A DNA stretch of 9,048 nt from NCBI GenBank assembly GCA_947629275.1, contig CANRDG010000072.1, forward strand, positions 1 through 9,048, written 5' to 3'. Origin of the DNA: an uncultured Clostridia bacterium. Lineage in GTDB: Bacteria; Bacillota; Clostridia; Oscillospirales; Ruminococcaceae. Under the pieces are notes generated by a model. It had not been told where the DNA came from. It did no database searches and saw only the letters and a program-made list of their open reading frames with translations. The translations under genes and the position numbers were made by a program. Numbering within the stretch: the first letter of the stretch is position 1; each line of letters starts with the position of its first letter. Positions 6,792-9,048 of this stretch are shown here, piece by piece.

Positions 6792-8774
6792 TTATGATAT
6801 ATCAGCCATTTCAAGGTAGTCTTTGCCGTTGATAGCTATAAAATCTTTTCTGCCCTGCAAGTTGTCGCCCAGCAGCATATCGAACATATACTCGGTAAAA
6901 TCGGCTTCATCGGGGACTATCTGTATAAGTCGACGTGTTGCGGGATCCATGGTGGTGAGCGCCATCATCTCCGGCTCGTTCTCGCCGAGACCTTTTGAGC
7001 GCTGTATCGTATACTTTTCGTCGCCTATTATCTGCATTATCTCAGCTTTTTCCCTGTCGTCATATGCAAAATAGGTCTGCTCTTTGGTGGTTATCTCATA
7101 AAGCGGCGATTCAGCGATATACACATACCCTTTTTCGATAAGTGTCGGGGTGAGCCTGTAAAGCATGGTAAGTATCAGCGTGCGTATCTGAAAGCCGTCA
7201 ACATCGGCATCGGTACAGATTATTATCTTATTCCAGCGCAGGTTATCGAGCGAGAAGCTTGAAAGCTCTTTGTTGGACTTTGATTTGACCTCAACGCCGC
7301 AGCCCAGAACTTTCAAAAGGTCGGTTATTATATCGCTTTTGAATATCCTGTCGTAATCTACTTTAAGGCAGTTGAGTATCTTGCCCCTTACCGGCATTAC
7401 CGCTTGAAATTCGGCGTTTCTTGCCATTTTTACAGAGCCCAGTGCCGAGTCGCCCTCAACTATATACAGCTCTCTTTGTGAGACGTCTTTCGAGCGGCAG
7501 TCAACAAACTTCTGCACCATGTTTGAAAGGTCTATCTGCTTTGAGAGGGTGTTTTTGATATTCTGCCTTGCGGTATCGGCTCTTTCGCGGCTGCGCTTGT
7601 TTATTATGACCTGCTCGGCAATTTTTACTGCCTCGTCGGGGTTTTCTATAAAATACACCTCAAGCTGATGTTTGAGAAAGTCTGTCATGCACTCTTGAAT
7701 GAATTTGTTGGTGACCGCTTTCTTAGTCTGGTTGGCATAAGACGTCATTGTTGAAAAAGAGCTTGAAACTAGCACAAGGCAGTCCTCGATGTCAACAAAC
7801 TTTATGGGAGCTTCGTTTTTAAGATACTTGCCGTTTTGTTTGAGATAGTTGTCTATTTGGTAGCGGAAAGCGTTTTTCACCGCATCGGCAGGCGCGCCGC
7901 CATGTTCAAGAAAGCTTGAATTATGGTAGTATTCGCACATTTTTACTTTGTTAGAAAATGTAAACGCGACACTGAGCTTTACTTTATAATCGTCCATATC
8001 GGCTCTGTCTCTGCCTACCCTTTGGGCATCGCAGCTATAAATAGAAGTCAGCGCGCTGTCACCTGCTATTTCTTTTACATAGTCGGTTATGCCGTTTTCG
8101 TAAAGAAATATCTGCTCGTCAAAGCTGCCGTTTTCTTTCTGAAAGCGGAAAACGAACTTCACGCGAGGATTTACAACCGCCTGACGTTTGAGCATTTCTT
8201 CAAAGTATTCTTTGGGTATGGCTATATCGGTAAAAACGTCAAGGTCGGGTTTCCAGCGGTGCTTAGTACCTGTTTTTTTAGAGCCTGTTTCCTCTTTTTT
8301 AAGCTTGCCGACCGGCTTGCCCTTTTCAAAGTGCATATCATAGCGGCAGCCGTCGCGGTTTACGGTAACGTCCATAAATTCGGAAGAATACTGCGTTGCG
8401 CACGCGCCGAGACCGTTAAGGCCTAAAGAAAATTGGTAATTCTCGCCGTCGTTGTTGTTATATTTGCCGCCTGCGTACAGCTCGCAGTATACAAGCTCCC
8501 AGTTGTATCTGCCTGCCGCCTTGTTGTAATCCATAGGGCAGCCTCTGCCAAAGTCCTCGACTTCGATGCTGTTGTCGTTATAGTAGGTAACGTTTATCCT
8601 GTCGCCGTAGCCTTCGCGAGCCTCGTCGATAGAGTTTGAGACTATCTCGAACACCGAATGTTCGCAGCCTTCAAGCCCGTCAGAGCCGAAAATTACGGCA
8701 GGACGTTTTCTTACTCTGTCCTCGCCCTCCAGTGCGACTATCGTTTCGTTGTCATAAGTTTTCTTGTTAGCCAT
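6792..8774 (-). CDS. parE: Type II topoisomerase ATPase subunit, ParE/GyrB family (topoisomerase IV-like)
   Basis: With the ATG at 8774 this is a 660-residue protein that binds ATP and closes the DNA gate of the topoisomerase formed with the ParC-like product. The GHKL ATPase domain shows FEIVSNSIDEA (42-52; Glu43 catalytic, Asn47 for magnesium), EDFGRGCP (73-80), LYAGGKY (99-105) and SLGLNGLGACATQ (116-128). The transducer domain holds NQTKKA (348-353), whose QTK lysine contacts ATP. The toprim domain holds YIVEGDSALGSVKMARN (437-453), PVRGKILN (461-468) and TDADVDGFQIRT (521-532), followed by QRSKGLGENEPEMM (591-604) and TTMDPATRRLIQI. The length fits the short ParE form. An in-frame GTG at 8783 would add three residues. 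The ATG is preferred because AGGGTGG lies five bases before it. The ATG overlaps the preceding stop by 8 bases, which suggests translational coupling. Confidence 0.93.
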   Translation of the reverse strand: MANKKTYDNETIVALEGEDRVRKRPAVIFGSDGLEGCEHSVFEIVSNSIDEAREGYGDRINVTYYNDNSIEVEDFGRGCPMDYNKAAGRYNWELVYCELYAGGKYNNNDGENYQFSLGLNGLGACATQYSSEFMDVTVNRDGCRYDMHFEKGKPVGKLKKEETGSKKTGTKHRWKPDLDVFTDIAIPKEYFEEMLKRQAVVNPRVKFVFRFQKENGSFDEQIFLYENGITDYVKEIAGDSALTSIYSCDAQRVGRDRADMDDYKVKLSVAFTFSNKVKMCEYYHNSSFLEHGGAPADAVKNAFRYQIDNYLKQNGKYLKNEAPIKFVDIEDCLVLVSSSFSTMTSYANQTKKAVTNKFIQECMTDFLKHQLEVYFIENPDEAVKIAEQVIINKRSRERADTARQNIKNTLSKQIDLSNMVQKFVDCRSKDVSQRELYIVEGDSALGSVKMARNAEFQAVMPVRGKILNCLKVDYDRIFKSDIITDLLKVLGCGVEVKSKSNKELSSFSLDNLRWNKIIICTDADVDGFQIRTLILTMLYRLTPTLIEKGYVYIAESPLYEITTKEQTYFAYDDREKAEIMQIIGDEKYTIQRSKGLGENEPEMMALTTMDPATRRLIQIVPDEADFTEYMFDMLLGDNLQGRKDFIAINGKDYLEMADIS

Positions 8775-9048
8775 TTGTTCCACCCTGTTCTTTTGTTTCT
8801 GTATTTTCGTTATTTTCTGCGTTTTCTGCTTTCTCTGCGGCTGCTGCTTTTTTGCTGTTTGAAACTATTATCCACACGATCAAAAGTGCTGCCTCGCACA
8901 CTATAAGCGCGACCGACATACCGAGCGACAAAAACTTCTTTACCAGTATATAGTCAATGCCTGCAAGGTAGATACCGACATTGACAAGGTTCACACCCTT
9001 GAAAAATATCCATACAGCGGCAGGAACTATTGCAACAAGCGCCAAAAG
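8767..9048 (-). CDS. C-terminal part of an unrecognised small membrane protein (partial)
   Basis: The frame is open to the right edge. The first in-frame TTG there is a poor start without a visible ribosome site, so the true start is probably outside the window. The visible 93 residues hold a hydrophobic stretch at about 2-16, an amphipathic middle with a Lys-Lys pair, and a clear membrane helix at about 43-62 (LGMSVALIVCEAALLIVWII). A low-complexity hydrophilic tail follows, rich in Ala, Glu, Asn and Lys (KKAAAAEKAENAENNENTE). The tail follows the last helix and would be cytoplasmic or external depending on topology. I do not recognise the family. The stop overlaps the start of the ParE-like gene by 8 bases, so it is very likely in the same operon. 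That is organisation, not proof of a shared role. Confidence 0.7.
   Translation of the reverse strand, partial: LLALVAIVPAAVWIFFKGVNLVNVGIYLAGIDYILVKKFLSLGMSVALIVCEAALLIVWIIVSNSKKAAAAEKAENAENNENTETKEQGGTNG
8780..8786 (-). promoter_or_regulatory. Ribosome binding site AGGGTGG for the ParE-like gene
   Basis: AGGGTGG on the minus strand lies five bases before the ATG at 8774. It overlaps the alternative GTG at 8783, which therefore has no usable site of its own. The site sits inside the end of the preceding gene. Confidence 0.6.

Noticed and set aside
8781..8783. GTG as the start of the ParE-like protein
   Set aside because: The bases immediately before it give no spaced ribosome site, while AGGGTGG is correctly placed for the ATG at 8774.
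7923..8906. Plus-strand hydrophobic frames opposite the ParE-like gene
   Set aside because: Their hydrophobicity is the expected mirror of charged codons on the coding strand, and no start signals are seen.

Overview
The window looks like chromosomal DNA of a Gram-positive gut-type anaerobe in the Clostridia, probably Oscillospiraceae/Ruminococcus-like. This is inferred from moderate GC, frequent ATA and AGA codons, consensus sigma-A promoters, strong AGGAGG-type ribosome binding sites, a soluble LacI-like/GGDEF protein, and a ParE/ParC pair of clostridial type. No species is claimed. No mobile element, tRNA, rRNA or CRISPR array was seen. No gene-free gap exceeds about 170 bases.

Left part (1-508): the N-terminal 113 residues of a membrane protein, probably an ArnT/PMT-like glycosyltransferase, run leftwards off the window edge. 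A 168-base divergent intergenic region follows. It carries a promoter for each direction, a 14-bp palindrome over the leftward promoter, and four TTAAGA repeats around the rightward one.

Middle (509-4498, + strand): first comes an S-adenosylhomocysteine hydrolase-family enzyme of the short Thermotoga/archaeal type, involved in recycling of the SAM methylation by-product. Next, from its own consensus promoter, comes a cytoplasmic signalling protein joining a LacI-type sugar-binding domain (without its DNA-binding headpiece) to an intact GGDEF diguanylate cyclase domain. An XRE-type regulator with four predicted membrane helices starts 31 bases later. A strong intrinsic terminator closes this unit, in the gap to the convergent topoisomerase genes.

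Right part (4514-9048, - strand): a three-gene unit is read leftwards. It holds the C-terminal part of an unrecognised small membrane protein, then a type II topoisomerase ATPase subunit (ParE-like) whose start overlaps the previous stop by 8 bases, then the DNA-cleaving subunit (ParC-like) 25 bases further on. The two subunits should form one A2B2 topoisomerase. Both keep their catalytic residues but differ from E. coli enzymes at positions known for quinolone and coumarin binding.

Nothing here clearly amounts to a new defence or mobile system. The points most worth a second look are the sensor-cyclase/membrane-XRE pair, the substrate choice of the hydrolase, the repeat cluster upstream of it, and the drug-site substitutions in the topoisomerase.
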